NCBI GenBank assembly: GCA_021775875.1
Contig: JAJFHA010000023.1
Location: 1-51,577 of the forward strand
DNA: 51,577 bases
Source of the DNA: Hyphomicrobiales bacterium
GTDB lineage: Bacteria > Pseudomonadota > Alphaproteobacteria > Rhizobiales > NORP267
Reading direction: 5' to 3'
Both the position numbers and the translations under genes were made by a program. Below, piece after piece: positions 17,139 through 26,231 of this stretch. Below the pieces are notes generated by a model. It was not told the DNA's origin, did no database searches, and saw nothing but the letters and a program-made list of their open reading frames with translations. Position 1 is the first letter of the stretch, and the number at the start of each line of letters is the position of its first letter.

Positions 17139-18143
17139 ATGTCCCTACAAATTCCCGATACCATGACCGCCGTCGCCATCTCTGAGCCTGGAGGCCCGGA
17201 GGTATTGAAACCCGAACAACGCGCTGTGCCGACTCCAAAATCCGGTGAAATTCTGGTCCAGGTGGAAGCCGCAGGCGTCAATCGTCCGGATATTCTTCAG
17301 CGGCGCGGACTATATCCGGTTCCAAAAGACGCTTCCGACCTGCCCGGCCTTGAAATTAGCGGGACGATTGTTGCAACCGGCGACGGCACCAACCGCTTCA
17401 AGATCGGGGATAAAATATGCGCACTCACAGCGGGCGGCGGTTATGCTCAATATTGCACCGTCGATGAACGTAGCGCCATGCCAATCCCGTCCAACCTATC
17501 AATAATCGAAGCCGCCGCCATTCCCGAAACATTTTTCACTGTCTGGCACAATGTGTTTCAGCGTGGTGGGTTGAAAAGTGGAGAAACATTTCTGGTCCAT
17601 GGCGGCACGTCCGGGATCGGAACCACCGCGATCCAGTTGGCCAAAGCCTTTGGTGCCAAAGTTATCACCACGGCCGGGTCTGCAGAAAAATGTGATTTCT
17701 GTCTCAAGCTCGGTGCCCAAAGAGCTATCAATTATATGGAAGAGGATTTCCCTGAAGCGGTTATGGCCGCAACCGATGGCCATGGCGCCGATGTTATCCT
17801 TGATATGGTGGGTGGAGACTATGTGGAGCGCAATTACGCCGCTGCCGCTGTTGAAGGCCGGATCATCCAGATTGCATTTTTACGCGGCGCTCAAACGGAC
17901 GTGAATATCACCCCGCTTCTGATCAAGCGCCTTGTCCATACCGGCTCAACGCTGCGCCCCCGGTCTCTTGAATTTAAGGGCCAGATCGCAGCTGAACTTG
18001 AAGACCAGGTGTGGCCGCTAATCGAAAATGGGTCGTTACGCCCGATCATGGATTCTACATATCCACTGGAAAATGCCATGGCTGCCCACGAAAGAATGGA
18101 AACGAGCAAGCATATCGGAAAAATCATGTTGGAAGTTTCATAA
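17139..18143 (+). CDS. NAD(P)H quinone oxidoreductase, PIG3/zeta-crystallin type
   Basis: 334-residue zinc-independent MDR reductase. It has an N-terminal GroES-like domain with EAAGVNRPDILQRRGLYPVP (family signature), then a Rossmann domain with LVHGGTSGIGTTAIQLAKAFG, and AERIIQIAF-like strands in the C-terminal half. PIG3-type enzymes reduce quinones with NADPH. The start ATG 17139 gives MSLQIPDTMTAVAI; a second ATG at 17163 (MTAVAISEPGGPE) also matches homologues. Neighbours give no pathway. Confidence 0.9.
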   Translation: MSLQIPDTMTAVAISEPGGPEVLKPEQRAVPTPKSGEILVQVEAAGVNRPDILQRRGLYPVPKDASDLPGLEISGTIVATGDGTNRFKIGDKICALTAGGGYAQYCTVDERSAMPIPSNLSIIEAAAIPETFFTVWHNVFQRGGLKSGETFLVHGGTSGIGTTAIQLAKAFGAKVITTAGSAEKCDFCLKLGAQRAINYMEEDFPEAVMAATDGHGADVILDMVGGDYVERNYAAAAVEGRIIQIAFLRGAQTDVNITPLLIKRLVHTGSTLRPRSLEFKGQIAAELEDQVWPLIENGSLRPIMDSTYPLENAMAAHERMETSKHIGKIMLEVS

Positions 18144-18304
18144 CCAGTCTGGAGATATGGATTTTTTGATCACGGAATTTTTTCTGGATAAATGCGGGAA
18201 GCGATTGCGTAAATAACCGGTTGCGCGTATATCAACGCCAATTCAACACATTTTGAATTTGAGCCCTCGCTTCCCATTTGAGGCGAACGGATGGAGGAAT
18301 TTGC

Positions 18305-19138
18305 ATGTCGAGCATGCTGCTAATGCCCAGGGCGACTGCCGTTTGGTTGGTCGACAACACATCGCTAACGTTCGCACAAATTGGCGATTTTTGCGATATT
18401 CACGAATTGGAAGTGAAAGGCATCGCTGATGGCGATGTGGCCCATGGTATCCTCGGGCTTGACCCGATCGGCAAGGGACAATTGACCCGTGCCGAGATTG
18501 AAAAAGGCCAGGACGATCCGGAATATCGGATGAAATTATCCGCGCCGAAGGTAGAGGTGCCGGAAATTGCACGGCGCAAAACCCCGCGCTACACCCCACT
18601 TTCGCGCCGCCAGGATCGTCCCAACGCCATCCTCTGGTTGCTGCGCTACCACCCGGAATTACGCGATTCTGAAATTATCAAGCTCGTCGGCACAACCAAG
18701 CCAACGATCCACGCTATTCGGGAACGTACCCATTGGAACTCGGTCAACCTGGTTGCCGCCGACCCGGTCGGATTGGGCCTGAGTACCCAGATCAATCTGG
18801 ATGCCGTTGTACGAAAAGCTGGCGAACGGGCGGAACGCGAAAAACTGGCGCAGGACAAAGCCGCAGGCATTACCGGTGAAAGCATTACGCTTACACCCGC
18901 TGAAAGGGCGATTGCCGACGCGGTACCTACTCCTCTGGAAAGCCCCGCAAAATCAGACACGGAAAACGTCCCTGATGCCAGCGAGGTTTTCGCAAATCTT
19001 GATAAGGCAGAAAGTGCTGAGGCCCAGGTTGAAGCTGACGAAACCGAAGAAGAGCTGGATGCTGATTCGGTATTTGCCAAATTGAAAGCTCTGAAAGATG
19101 ATCTGGAAGAAACCAAAGACGACGCGGAACAGGAATAA
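18305..19138 (+). CDS. TrcR-type cell cycle transcriptional regulator (DUF1013)
   Basis: 277 residues with the DUF1013 core in the first 160: VDNTSLTFAQIGDFCDIHEL, GIADGDVAHGILGLDPI, RQDRPNAILWLLRYHPEL, and a helix-turn-helix-like DSEIIKLVGTTKPTIHAIRE. The C-terminal half is acidic and low-complexity, more variable and longer than usual. A GGAGG ribosome-binding site precedes ATG 18305. The family is annotated as a cell-cycle regulator in alphaproteobacteria; the target promoters are not known from sequence. It lies 1.6 kb from rcdA. Confidence 0.82.
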   Translation: MSSMLLMPRATAVWLVDNTSLTFAQIGDFCDIHELEVKGIADGDVAHGILGLDPIGKGQLTRAEIEKGQDDPEYRMKLSAPKVEVPEIARRKTPRYTPLSRRQDRPNAILWLLRYHPELRDSEIIKLVGTTKPTIHAIRERTHWNSVNLVAADPVGLGLSTQINLDAVVRKAGERAEREKLAQDKAAGITGESITLTPAERAIADAVPTPLESPAKSDTENVPDASEVFANLDKAESAEAQVEADETEEELDADSVFAKLKALKDDLEETKDDAEQE

Positions 19139-19156
19139 ATCCGTCGGCTTCGCTTT

Positions 19157-19762
19157 TCAGAAACCGTCTTTGACCAGCAGATAAACGGCTACCATCGCCA
19201 GCAAAATGCCGAAAATGGTTGTCTGGATACGAAGCGCCCGCTCGGATTTCAGTAGCGGGCGCAATCCAACACCAATGCTGAGCCATACCGTTTGTGACCC
19301 CAGCAAGACCAACCCCAGCCCAAATAGCAATTTGGCCAGATCGCCTTCGCCCGGTTTCAGAAACTGACTGAAAAATACCGTCACCAGGACATAGTATTTC
19401 GGATTTAATGAGGTTAGCAGAAAGCCATCCAGAAACCCGTAACTGACGGGATTGTCACCGTCCACTTGTGGCCGGGCACGAAACAGCTTCCAGGCCAGAT
19501 ATAGAATGTAACTTATGCCCGCATAGCGAATGATGGTGAAAGCCACCGGGCTGGAGAGCAATAATTCATTCAGCCCCAAGCCCCCTGCAATTGCCACTAT
19601 AACGGCCGCGGCGAACAACCCAAAAAAGAACGGCATGGACCGGACAAAACCGTGATTCATTCCAGTACTCGCCAACGCGATGGTTGCCGGACCTGGGCTC
19701 AGAGTGATCGGTAAAAGAAAAGCCAGGAATGTCAGAACGAATTGCATCTTGCAGCCTTGCAT
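19157..19762 (-). CDS. LysE/RhtB-family exporter
   Basis: 201-residue membrane protein with six hydrophobic segments. The N-terminal LPITLSPGPATIALASTG is the LysE/RhtB signature, followed by GLFAAAVIVAIAGGLGL and a C-terminal IFGILLAMVAVYLLVKDGF. Family members export amino acids or related metabolites. It is convergent with the trcR-type gene (18 bases). The start ATG at 19747 (MQFVLTFLAFLLP) is equally likely. Confidence 0.88.
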   Translation of the reverse strand: MQGCKMQFVLTFLAFLLPITLSPGPATIALASTGMNHGFVRSMPFFFGLFAAAVIVAIAGGLGLNELLLSSPVAFTIIRYAGISYILYLAWKLFRARPQVDGDNPVSYGFLDGFLLTSLNPKYYVLVTVFFSQFLKPGEGDLAKLLFGLGLVLLGSQTVWLSIGVGLRPLLKSERALRIQTTIFGILLAMVAVYLLVKDGF

Positions 19763-19827
19763 TAATTAGGTAACTAATACTGACCTAATAATGACTGCTG
19801 TCAAGAACGAAATATCCGGTTCGATCT

Positions 19828-20622
19828 TTAATCATCGTCGTGAACAGGAACGGTGTAATTCAACCCAAGCCGACCGCCATCCGGATAAATGATCTGGCCG
19901 GTAATATAGCTAGCATCACTTGAAGCCAGAAAAGCGGCTACCGACGCGATTTCGGAAGGTTCGCCGATGCGCCCGAGCGGGGTGCGCGATAACACCATGT
20001 TGCGGGCCTTTTTGTCGGTGGTAATGGTTGCCAGCATATTGGTCATAATACTCCCCGGCCCAATCGCGTTGACCCGAATACCGTAAGAAGCCAGCGCCTG
20101 GGCCATAACCCGCGTCAATTGGTTGACGCCACCTTTGGAGACCGAATAGGGCACCTGATTGGGGATTGCGAAAACTGCATTGACCGACGACATATTGACA
20201 ATGGCACCCGGTTCACCGCCTGCTTCAACCTGCGCCACCATTTGCCGGGCCACAGCCTGACCGACCAAAAACCCACCCTTGAGATTGACCCGCAAGACCC
20301 GGTCGAAGTCTTCTTCTTCAAGTTCGAGGAAACTACCGGCAACAATGATCCCGGCATTGTTAATCAGGATATCGATCGCGCCAAAAGCTTCCAGTGTTGC
20401 GGTGATCAGGTTCCGGACATCGAGCCGGTCTCCCACGTCGCAAGCGACAAAAATGGCTTCAGCGCCCTGTTCAATGAGTTCTTCAAGGCCGCTCGCGCCA
20501 ATCTCTTCATCGATATCAGCGATAACAATCTTGGCCCCGTCATCTGCAAGCCGACGTGCGCAAGCCAGACCAATGCCGCGGCCGCCGCCGGTGATGATCG
20601 CAACTTTACCCTTGAGTGACAT
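19828..20622 (-). CDS. Short-chain dehydrogenase/reductase (SDR)
   Basis: 264-residue classical SDR. TGGGRGIGLACARRLADDG is the nucleotide-binding Gly motif, VIADIDE suggests NAD preference (Asp at the strand end), and NNAGI precedes the catalytic set: Ser in NMSSVNAV, then YSVSKGG (Tyr and Lys). The C-terminus has YITGQIIYPDGG. Substrate unknown; glucose/acetoin-type and sugar dehydrogenases share this pattern. Good ribosome-binding sequence (AGGGAGAAG) before ATG 20622. Confidence 0.92.
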   Translation of the reverse strand: MSLKGKVAIITGGGRGIGLACARRLADDGAKIVIADIDEEIGASGLEELIEQGAEAIFVACDVGDRLDVRNLITATLEAFGAIDILINNAGIIVAGSFLELEEEDFDRVLRVNLKGGFLVGQAVARQMVAQVEAGGEPGAIVNMSSVNAVFAIPNQVPYSVSKGGVNQLTRVMAQALASYGIRVNAIGPGSIMTNMLATITTDKKARNMVLSRTPLGRIGEPSEIASVAAFLASSDASYITGQIIYPDGGRLGLNYTVPVHDDD

Positions 20623-20701
20623 GAGCTTCTCCCTGCGCTGTCATGAACCAGATGCCAGATTATGACATCCGCCAATGTGAGGCTATAGCCACGTCAGGTT
20701 T

Positions 20702-21013
20702 TTACATGCAGTTTCGGCAAAGCGTGGCGGTCGGTACGGTTTCAAGCCGGGCTTCGGAAACAGGCTCACCGCAAGACACACACTCGCCGAAGGTTCCCTT
20801 CTTGACCCGTTCCAGAGCCGCATTGATGGCTTCCAGTTCGTCAAGACCCACATTGCCCATGCTTTCCAGCACTTCATCGCCTTCGCGCTCGGTCGCCCTG
20901 TCTTCCACATCCTTGCTCATGGGTTCATCAAGGTCGTGCTCGATTCCCTGGAGCCGCTGCTCAAGTTCTTTTTTGCGGGCCAAAAGTTGCTTTTCAAATT
21001 TTGCTACATCTAC
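20702..21013 (-). CDS. DksA/TraR-family zinc-finger regulator
   Basis: 103 residues from ATG 21013 (MVDVAKFEKQLLARKKEL), with an N-terminal coiled coil and a C-terminal C4 finger: Cys-Val-Ser-Cys, then LCRNC. The DxxDxA-like tip reads DVEDRATEREGDEVLE. DksA-type proteins enter the RNA polymerase secondary channel and, with ppGpp, tune rRNA and stress promoters. It is shorter than DksA and closer to the small TraR/YbiI-like group. An upstream ATG at 21073 would add 20 residues and is less likely because GAGGCGAGCAA sits before 21013. An FNR-type box lies about 110 bases upstream. Confidence 0.88.
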   Translation of the reverse strand, partial: VDVAKFEKQLLARKKELEQRLQGIEHDLDEPMSKDVEDRATEREGDEVLESMGNVGLDELEAINAALERVKKGTFGECVSCGEPVSEARLETVPTATLCRNCM

Positions 21014-21122
21014 CATTTGCTCGCCTCGCTCGCTTTTGCCTGTGTAAATCGATTTCCCGCGCGGTGCGGCCAAGCCGGTCAGGAATTAGCGCTCAGTTTT
21101 GCACAAAGCCAAAAAACCGCCC

Positions 21123-21136
21123 TTGACCAAGGTCAA
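21123..21136. promoter_or_regulatory. FNR/FixK-type box (candidate)
   Basis: TTGACCAAGGTCAA is a perfect palindrome fitting the TTGAC-N4-GTCAA anaerobox bound by FNR/FixK/CRP-family regulators. It sits between the prpE stop and the DksA-like gene, both on the minus strand, about 110 bases before the latter's start. Regulation of the DksA-like gene by oxygen or nitric oxide is an inference. Confidence 0.4.
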
Positions 21137-21143
21137 CCACGGT

Positions 21144-23051
21144 TCAACCAATGATACCCCTGTCTTTCATTACGTCGCCGATCTCATCCAGGATAGCCGG
21201 ATCATCAATCGTCGCTGGAACATTAAAATCATCCCCGTCAGCAAGCTTGCGCATAGTTTGACGCAAAACCTTGCCTGATCTGGTTTTGGGCAACCGCTGA
21301 ACAATCATGGCCAGCTTGAACGCCGCCACTGGGCCGATTTTTTCGCGAACCAGTTTGACGGCTTCTTTTTCTATTTCAGCAGGGTTGCGATTGACCCCTG
21401 TTTTCAACACAAGGAACCCGGCCGGTATTTGCCCTTTGAGTTTGTCGGCAATTCCAACTACGGCGCATTCAGCAACATCAGGGTGGCTCGCCAGAACTTC
21501 TTCCATACCGCCAGTGGAGAGACGGTGCCCGGCGACGTTGATAATATCATCAGTGCGCGCCATGATGTAGATATAGCCATCTTCATCCATATAGCCCGCA
21601 TCTGACGTCTCAAAGAACCCCGGAAATGTCGTCAGATAGCTTTCGGAAAACCGTTCGTCATTTTGCCATAGCGTTGGCAGGCATCCGGGCGGCAACGGCA
21701 TTTTAACAACAACTGCCCCCATCTCGCCTGTTGGCACCGGATTTGAATTTTCATTCACCACATGCAATTCCCACCCAGGCAGCCCAACGGTTGGCGACCC
21801 ATGCTTAACCGGCAGCAGACCAAGACCAACCGGGTTCCCGGCAATCGTCCACCCGGTTTCCGTCTGCCACCAATGATCAATCACCGGTACATTTAGCATG
21901 TTTTCCGCCCATTCAAGGGTATCGGGGTCAGATCGCTCGCCAGCCAGAAACAGCGTTCTGAATTTTGAGAGATCATAATCTCCCACCAGCTTGCCATCCG
22001 GATCTTCCTTTTTGATTGCCCGAAATGCGGTTGGCGCCGTGAAAAGGGCAACCACGTCATGCTCTTCAATCACCCGCCAGAAGACGCCAGCATCCGGTGT
22101 CCCGACAGGTTTGCCTTCAAACAAAATCGTCGTGCAGCCATGAAGCAACGGCGCATATACAATATAGGAATGGCCAACCACCCAGCCGACGTCGGAAGCT
22201 GCCCAATAGGCTTCCCCCGGCTCGATGCCGTACATGTTGAACATGGTCCATTTGAGCGCCACCATATGGCCGCCATTGTCGCGGACGACGCCCTTGGGAA
22301 CACCCGTGGTTCCCGATGTGTACAACACGTATAGCGGGTCGGTAGCAGCGACCGGCACACAATCTGCCTGACCGCCAGCTTCGCGAACATTGTCCACAGC
22401 CACAGCCCAATCCAGATCGCGCCCTTCAATCATCGAAGCCCGTTCCATATTCCTCTGGAACACCAGACAGGATTTGGGTTTGTGAGCAGCGATCTCAATC
22501 GCTTCATCCAGCAAGGGCTTGTAGGCAACCACCCGGTTCGGTTCCACACCGCACGACCCACACATAATTGCGACCGGTTTGGCATCGTCGATCCGGGTGG
22601 CCAATTCCTTGGCCGCAAATCCGCCAAACACAACTGAATGAACAGCCCCGATACGGGCACAGGCCAGCATCGCAAATGCGGCCTCAGAAATCATCGGCAT
22701 ATAAATGATGACCCGGTCACCTTTGCCAACACCCATATCGCGCAACACACCTGCCAGGCATGCCACTTCATCAAGGGCTTCGTTATAAGTGTAGGTTCTC
22801 TTGCTGCCGGTGACCGGGCTGTCGTAAACCAGTGCCGCCTGATCGCCGCGCCCGGCTTCCACATGGCGGTCCAGGCAATTGTAGCAGGTGTTGCATTCCG
22901 CACCCGTAAACCAGCGGCCATAAACCCCGGCATCGGCGTCGAAAACTTTGTCCCACGGCTTGTACCAGTCAATTTCCCCGGCAGCTTCTGCCCAAAATTC
23001 TTCCGGGTCTTTTTTCCAGGAATCGTAGACTTCGTAATACCGGCTGGTCAT
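21144..23051 (-). CDS. prpE: Propionyl-CoA synthetase (PrpE-like acyl-CoA synthetase)
   Basis: 635 residues from ATG 23051 (MTSRYYEVYDSWKKDPEEFW). AMP-forming ligase of the acetyl/propionyl-CoA synthetase branch: ECNTCYNCLDRHVEAGRGDQ, the P-loop YVLYTSGTTGVPKGVV, WWQTETGW, and SGKVLRQTMRK containing the catalytic, often acetylated, lysine. The N-terminal pattern is more PrpE than Acs. It activates propionate, or acetate less well, to the CoA ester. No prpBCD genes are nearby. The upstream start at 23102 adds 17 residues and seems unlikely. Confidence 0.88.
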   Translation of the reverse strand: MTSRYYEVYDSWKKDPEEFWAEAAGEIDWYKPWDKVFDADAGVYGRWFTGAECNTCYNCLDRHVEAGRGDQAALVYDSPVTGSKRTYTYNEALDEVACLAGVLRDMGVGKGDRVIIYMPMISEAAFAMLACARIGAVHSVVFGGFAAKELATRIDDAKPVAIMCGSCGVEPNRVVAYKPLLDEAIEIAAHKPKSCLVFQRNMERASMIEGRDLDWAVAVDNVREAGGQADCVPVAATDPLYVLYTSGTTGVPKGVVRDNGGHMVALKWTMFNMYGIEPGEAYWAASDVGWVVGHSYIVYAPLLHGCTTILFEGKPVGTPDAGVFWRVIEEHDVVALFTAPTAFRAIKKEDPDGKLVGDYDLSKFRTLFLAGERSDPDTLEWAENMLNVPVIDHWWQTETGWTIAGNPVGLGLLPVKHGSPTVGLPGWELHVVNENSNPVPTGEMGAVVVKMPLPPGCLPTLWQNDERFSESYLTTFPGFFETSDAGYMDEDGYIYIMARTDDIINVAGHRLSTGGMEEVLASHPDVAECAVVGIADKLKGQIPAGFLVLKTGVNRNPAEIEKEAVKLVREKIGPVAAFKLAMIVQRLPKTRSGKVLRQTMRKLADGDDFNVPATIDDPAILDEIGDVMKDRGIIG

Positions 23052-23220
23052 TTTTTCACGTCTCCAAAATTTTCTTAGTGCCCGGCTTCGAATAGAAACC
23101 ATTTCACCTGGCCAGATTGCAAGTCCATCCGCATTCGACTTTAGGCTGGTAACCGGGCGTATAAAAGGTCAAAAAAGGTATCAGCAATTCAACCCATCAT
23201 TCAGCGCGGCCCACTTTTCA

Positions 23221-23979
23221 ATGATCACCGATCCCTGGTTCTATACCCTGGCTATCCCAGCGGTATTGTTGGTCGGCCTTTCAAAGTCCGGCTTTGGCGG
23301 TGGCATCGCGCTTGTAGGCGTACCCTTGATGGCACTCGCGGTATCGCCGATCAAGGCGGCTGCGATCCTGCTGCCTATCCTGATCGTAATGGATTTGATC
23401 GGACTGGCCGCTTACCGCCGCGAATTTCACCGCCGCGCAATCATTATATTGGTCCCGGCCGCTGTCATCGGTATCGGCATAGGGTGGATGGCAGCATCAA
23501 TAGTCAGCGAAGCGATGGTGCGCTTGATCGTCGGGTTGATCGCACTTGCCTTTACGCTCGATCACTGGCTGGGTCAGCATACCGGCAAAACCCGCCGCCC
23601 GCCTGGCAGGATTGCGGGCTATTTCTGGGGTACGGTTGGCGGGTTCACAAGTTTCATCAGCCATGCCGGGTCCGCACCGTTACAGATGTATCTGTTGCCC
23701 CAACGCCTGAGTCCGGTTCTATATGCAGGCACATCTGTCGTATTTTTCGCAGCCGTCAACGCGCTGAAAGTTATCCCGTATTTTGCCCTTGGACTGTTCA
23801 GCGCGGAAAATCTGGCCACTTCACTCATGCTGATACCCTTCGCGGCTATAGCCATGTTTGTTGGCATCTGGCTTGTGCGCCACATCCCGGCCGAGCCATT
23901 TTACCGGATCGCATATATTCTGGTTTTCGTGGTGGCCCTCAAACTGGTCTGGGACGGCGCGAGTTCCATATTGTCCTGA
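23221..23979 (+). CDS. TauE/SafE-family sulfite/anion exporter
   Basis: 252-residue membrane protein with about eight hydrophobic helices. The TauE/SafE repeat signature LVGLSKSGFGGGIALVGVPLMAL is near the N-terminus, and the second repeat GGFTSFISHAGSAPLQMYLLP is at about 138-158. Members export sulfite, sulfoacetate or other anions. It is divergent from prpE and lies 79 bases before an acyl-CoA synthetase gene, so a link to organosulfur catabolism is conceivable but not shown. Confidence 0.88.
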   Translation: MITDPWFYTLAIPAVLLVGLSKSGFGGGIALVGVPLMALAVSPIKAAAILLPILIVMDLIGLAAYRREFHRRAIIILVPAAVIGIGIGWMAASIVSEAMVRLIVGLIALAFTLDHWLGQHTGKTRRPPGRIAGYFWGTVGGFTSFISHAGSAPLQMYLLPQRLSPVLYAGTSVVFFAAVNALKVIPYFALGLFSAENLATSLMLIPFAAIAMFVGIWLVRHIPAEPFYRIAYILVFVVALKLVWDGASSILS

Positions 23980-24058
23980 CGTGAATCATATTAGATTGCG
24001 CTGAAATTGATGATTGGATAGCTTGCGGCGAACCCCATCCTTGCCGAACAGGAACGCT

Positions 24059-25681
24059 ATGAGTATCTACGACCAGCATCTGGACAAGAACCCCGCCAAT
24101 TATCAGCAATTGACGCCGATCTGGCATCTGGAACGCGCTGCAAAAGTTTTCCCCGATACAGTGGCCATCATCCACGGCAAGCAGCAGACCACATATGAAA
24201 GTTATTATGCCCGATCCCGGCAGTTAGCATCGGCGCTGACAAAAATCGGCATCTGCAAAGGCGACACGGTGTCTGTCCTGCTGGCCAACACACCACCCAT
24301 GCTGGAAGCCCATTACGGCGTGCCGATGATGGGTGCCATTTTGCATTCCATCAATACCCGGATCGACGCCGCCACCCTGGCTTTCCAGCTGGATCATGCC
24401 GAAAGCAAGATTTTTTTCGTCGACCGCGAATATGCGGAAATCGCGAAAGAAGCACTCTTGATTGCCAAGGTAAATCCGATGGTAATCGATTATGACGATC
24501 TGGAATTCCCCCAGACCGGCGAGCTGCTTGGCGAAACCGATTATGAAACCTTCATAAAGGACGGAGACCCTGAATTTGCATGGTCGCCGCCTGAGAATGA
24601 ATGGGATTCAATCTCACTCAATTACACATCCGGCACCACCGGCAACCCCAAGGGCGTGGTCAATCATCACCGTGGCGCCGCACTGATGGGATATTCCAAT
24701 GTAATTTCCGGAGACATGGGCAAACACCATGTCTACCTCTGGACCCTCCCGATGTTCCATGCCAACGGCTGGTGCTTCCCTTGGTCGGTCCCGATCCAGG
24801 CTGGCACCCATGTTTGTCTGCGCTGGGTCCGGGCAGACGCAATTTATGACGCCATCGTTGAAAACAAGGTGACCCATCTTTGCGGGGCTCCGATTGTCAT
24901 GGCCATTTTGTTGAACGCGCCGGATGATGAAAAACGCAAGATCGAACGGAATGTGAATTTCATCACCGCCGCCGCTCCACCACCTGAAGCGGTGCTGGCA
25001 GGCATGGCCGATGCCGGATTTACCGTTACCCATGTTTATGGTCTCACCGAAACTTATGGCCCAGCCGTGGTGAACGAATGGAATAGTGATTGGGACAAAC
25101 TGGATGCGAGCACCCGAGTTGCCAAAAAAGCCCGCCAGGGTGTGCGCTATCTGGGGCTCGAAGGTCTGACTGTCCGCGATCCTGAAACCATGGAGATTGT
25201 GCCTTCAGATGCCAAGACCATCGGAGAAATTATGTTCCAGGGCAATATCGTCATGAAAGGATATCTGAAAAATCCCAACGCCACCGACGAAGCTTTTGCT
25301 GGCGGCTGGTTCCATTCCGGCGATCTGGCGGTGATGCACCCGGACGGCTACATCCAAATCCGCGACCGCTCCAAAGATATCATTATTTCGGGCGGTGAAA
25401 ATATCTCGTCAATCGAAGTTGAAGACACGCTCTATAAACACGCTGCCGTTCAGGCAGCGGCTGTCGTCGGGAAGCCCGATGAGAAATGGGGCGAAACCCC
25501 GTGCGCGTTTGTTGAATTAAAACCGGGCGCTACCGCAACAGAAGAAGAGATTATTACCTGGTGCCGCGATAATCTGGCGCATTATAAATGCCCACGCAAT
25601 GTAGTCTTTATCGAATTGCCAAAAACCTCAACGGGCAAAATTCAGAAATTCAAACTGAGAGGCCCCGCCAAAGAGCTCTAA
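24059..25681 (+). CDS. AMP-forming acyl-CoA synthetase (DmdB/medium-chain-like)
   Basis: 540 residues from ATG 24059 (MSIYDQHLDKNPANYQQLTP), preceded by AGGAACGCT. Motifs: P-loop LNYTSGTTGNPKGVV, the adenylate-binding VYGLTETYGP, and hinge DRSKDIIISGGENISSIEVE, with catalytic lysine in TSTGKIQKFKLRG. The family joins short- or medium-chain acids, including 3-methylmercaptopropionate in DmdB-like members, to CoA. The adjacent sulfite-type exporter makes a sulfur substrate worth testing, but sequence does not decide it. Ends at 25681. Confidence 0.88.
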   Translation: MSIYDQHLDKNPANYQQLTPIWHLERAAKVFPDTVAIIHGKQQTTYESYYARSRQLASALTKIGICKGDTVSVLLANTPPMLEAHYGVPMMGAILHSINTRIDAATLAFQLDHAESKIFFVDREYAEIAKEALLIAKVNPMVIDYDDLEFPQTGELLGETDYETFIKDGDPEFAWSPPENEWDSISLNYTSGTTGNPKGVVNHHRGAALMGYSNVISGDMGKHHVYLWTLPMFHANGWCFPWSVPIQAGTHVCLRWVRADAIYDAIVENKVTHLCGAPIVMAILLNAPDDEKRKIERNVNFITAAAPPPEAVLAGMADAGFTVTHVYGLTETYGPAVVNEWNSDWDKLDASTRVAKKARQGVRYLGLEGLTVRDPETMEIVPSDAKTIGEIMFQGNIVMKGYLKNPNATDEAFAGGWFHSGDLAVMHPDGYIQIRDRSKDIIISGGENISSIEVEDTLYKHAAVQAAAVVGKPDEKWGETPCAFVELKPGATATEEEIITWCRDNLAHYKCPRNVVFIELPKTSTGKIQKFKLRGPAKEL

Positions 25682-25810
25682 GCAATATTGTGAGGGTTTC
25701 GCCAATAGGCACCGGAAATTTGGAAATAAACAACCTGCCATCCAACCCGGCATGCGCCGGATGGTGCGGATATATGTCAGTGGCTCTTTCGAGCCCTACG
25801 ATGCCTGCAT

Positions 25811-25833
25811 AAAGTCGCTATTCAGGCGACTTT
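25811..25833. terminator. Hairpin overlapping DUF465 stop, possible terminator
   Basis: AAAGTCGC at 25811-25818 and GCGACTTT at 25826-25833 form an eight-base stem with a seven-base loop between convergent genes. It overlaps the DUF465 stop codon. T-runs are weak on both sides. Confidence 0.4.
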
Positions 25834-26004
25834 GCTATTGTCGGCTTTCAAATGCGAAATCAGATCTTTGAGGCCAAGTTTGCGCTTTTTAAGTTCCGCA
25901 ATTTCCATCTCGTCAGACCCCGGATGCGCCATGGCATCTTCGATTTTCTGATCAAGCTTGCGGTGTTCTTCAATGGCTTCAGAGAGTTCCAGTTCGTCGA
26001 TCAT
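25822..26004 (-). CDS. YdcH-type DUF465 small protein
   Basis: 60 residues from ATG 26004: MIDELELSEAIEEHRKLDQK, then LKKRKLGLKDLISHLK, the characteristic helical DUF465 pattern. AGGATGAT precedes the start. DUF465 proteins are short helical hairpins of unknown function. A second, distinct DUF465 gene is divergent 227 bases away (26232), so the two form a head-to-head paralogous pair. An alternative start at 26079 adds 25 atypical residues. Confidence 0.85.
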   Translation of the reverse strand: MIDELELSEAIEEHRKLDQKIEDAMAHPGSDEMEIAELKKRKLGLKDLISHLKADNSKVA

Positions 26005-26231
26005 ACAATCATCCTTTCCTGCAACTTGAAGATTCCACAAGACTGCCACAAAAACCTGCCGCCGTAAAATGACCAGCATATTTCTTCCACTTTTGCTCTG
26101 TATGACTGCCAGTAGGCTTGATTGTCATTGCCGAAAACCCGGCTCAAGGGCACAATGGCCACGGGCACAAAAGTTCGAGCGATTCTTGCCCCGGTGCTGC
26201 CACCGAAATTTGACACGAAAGATGCGACAAC

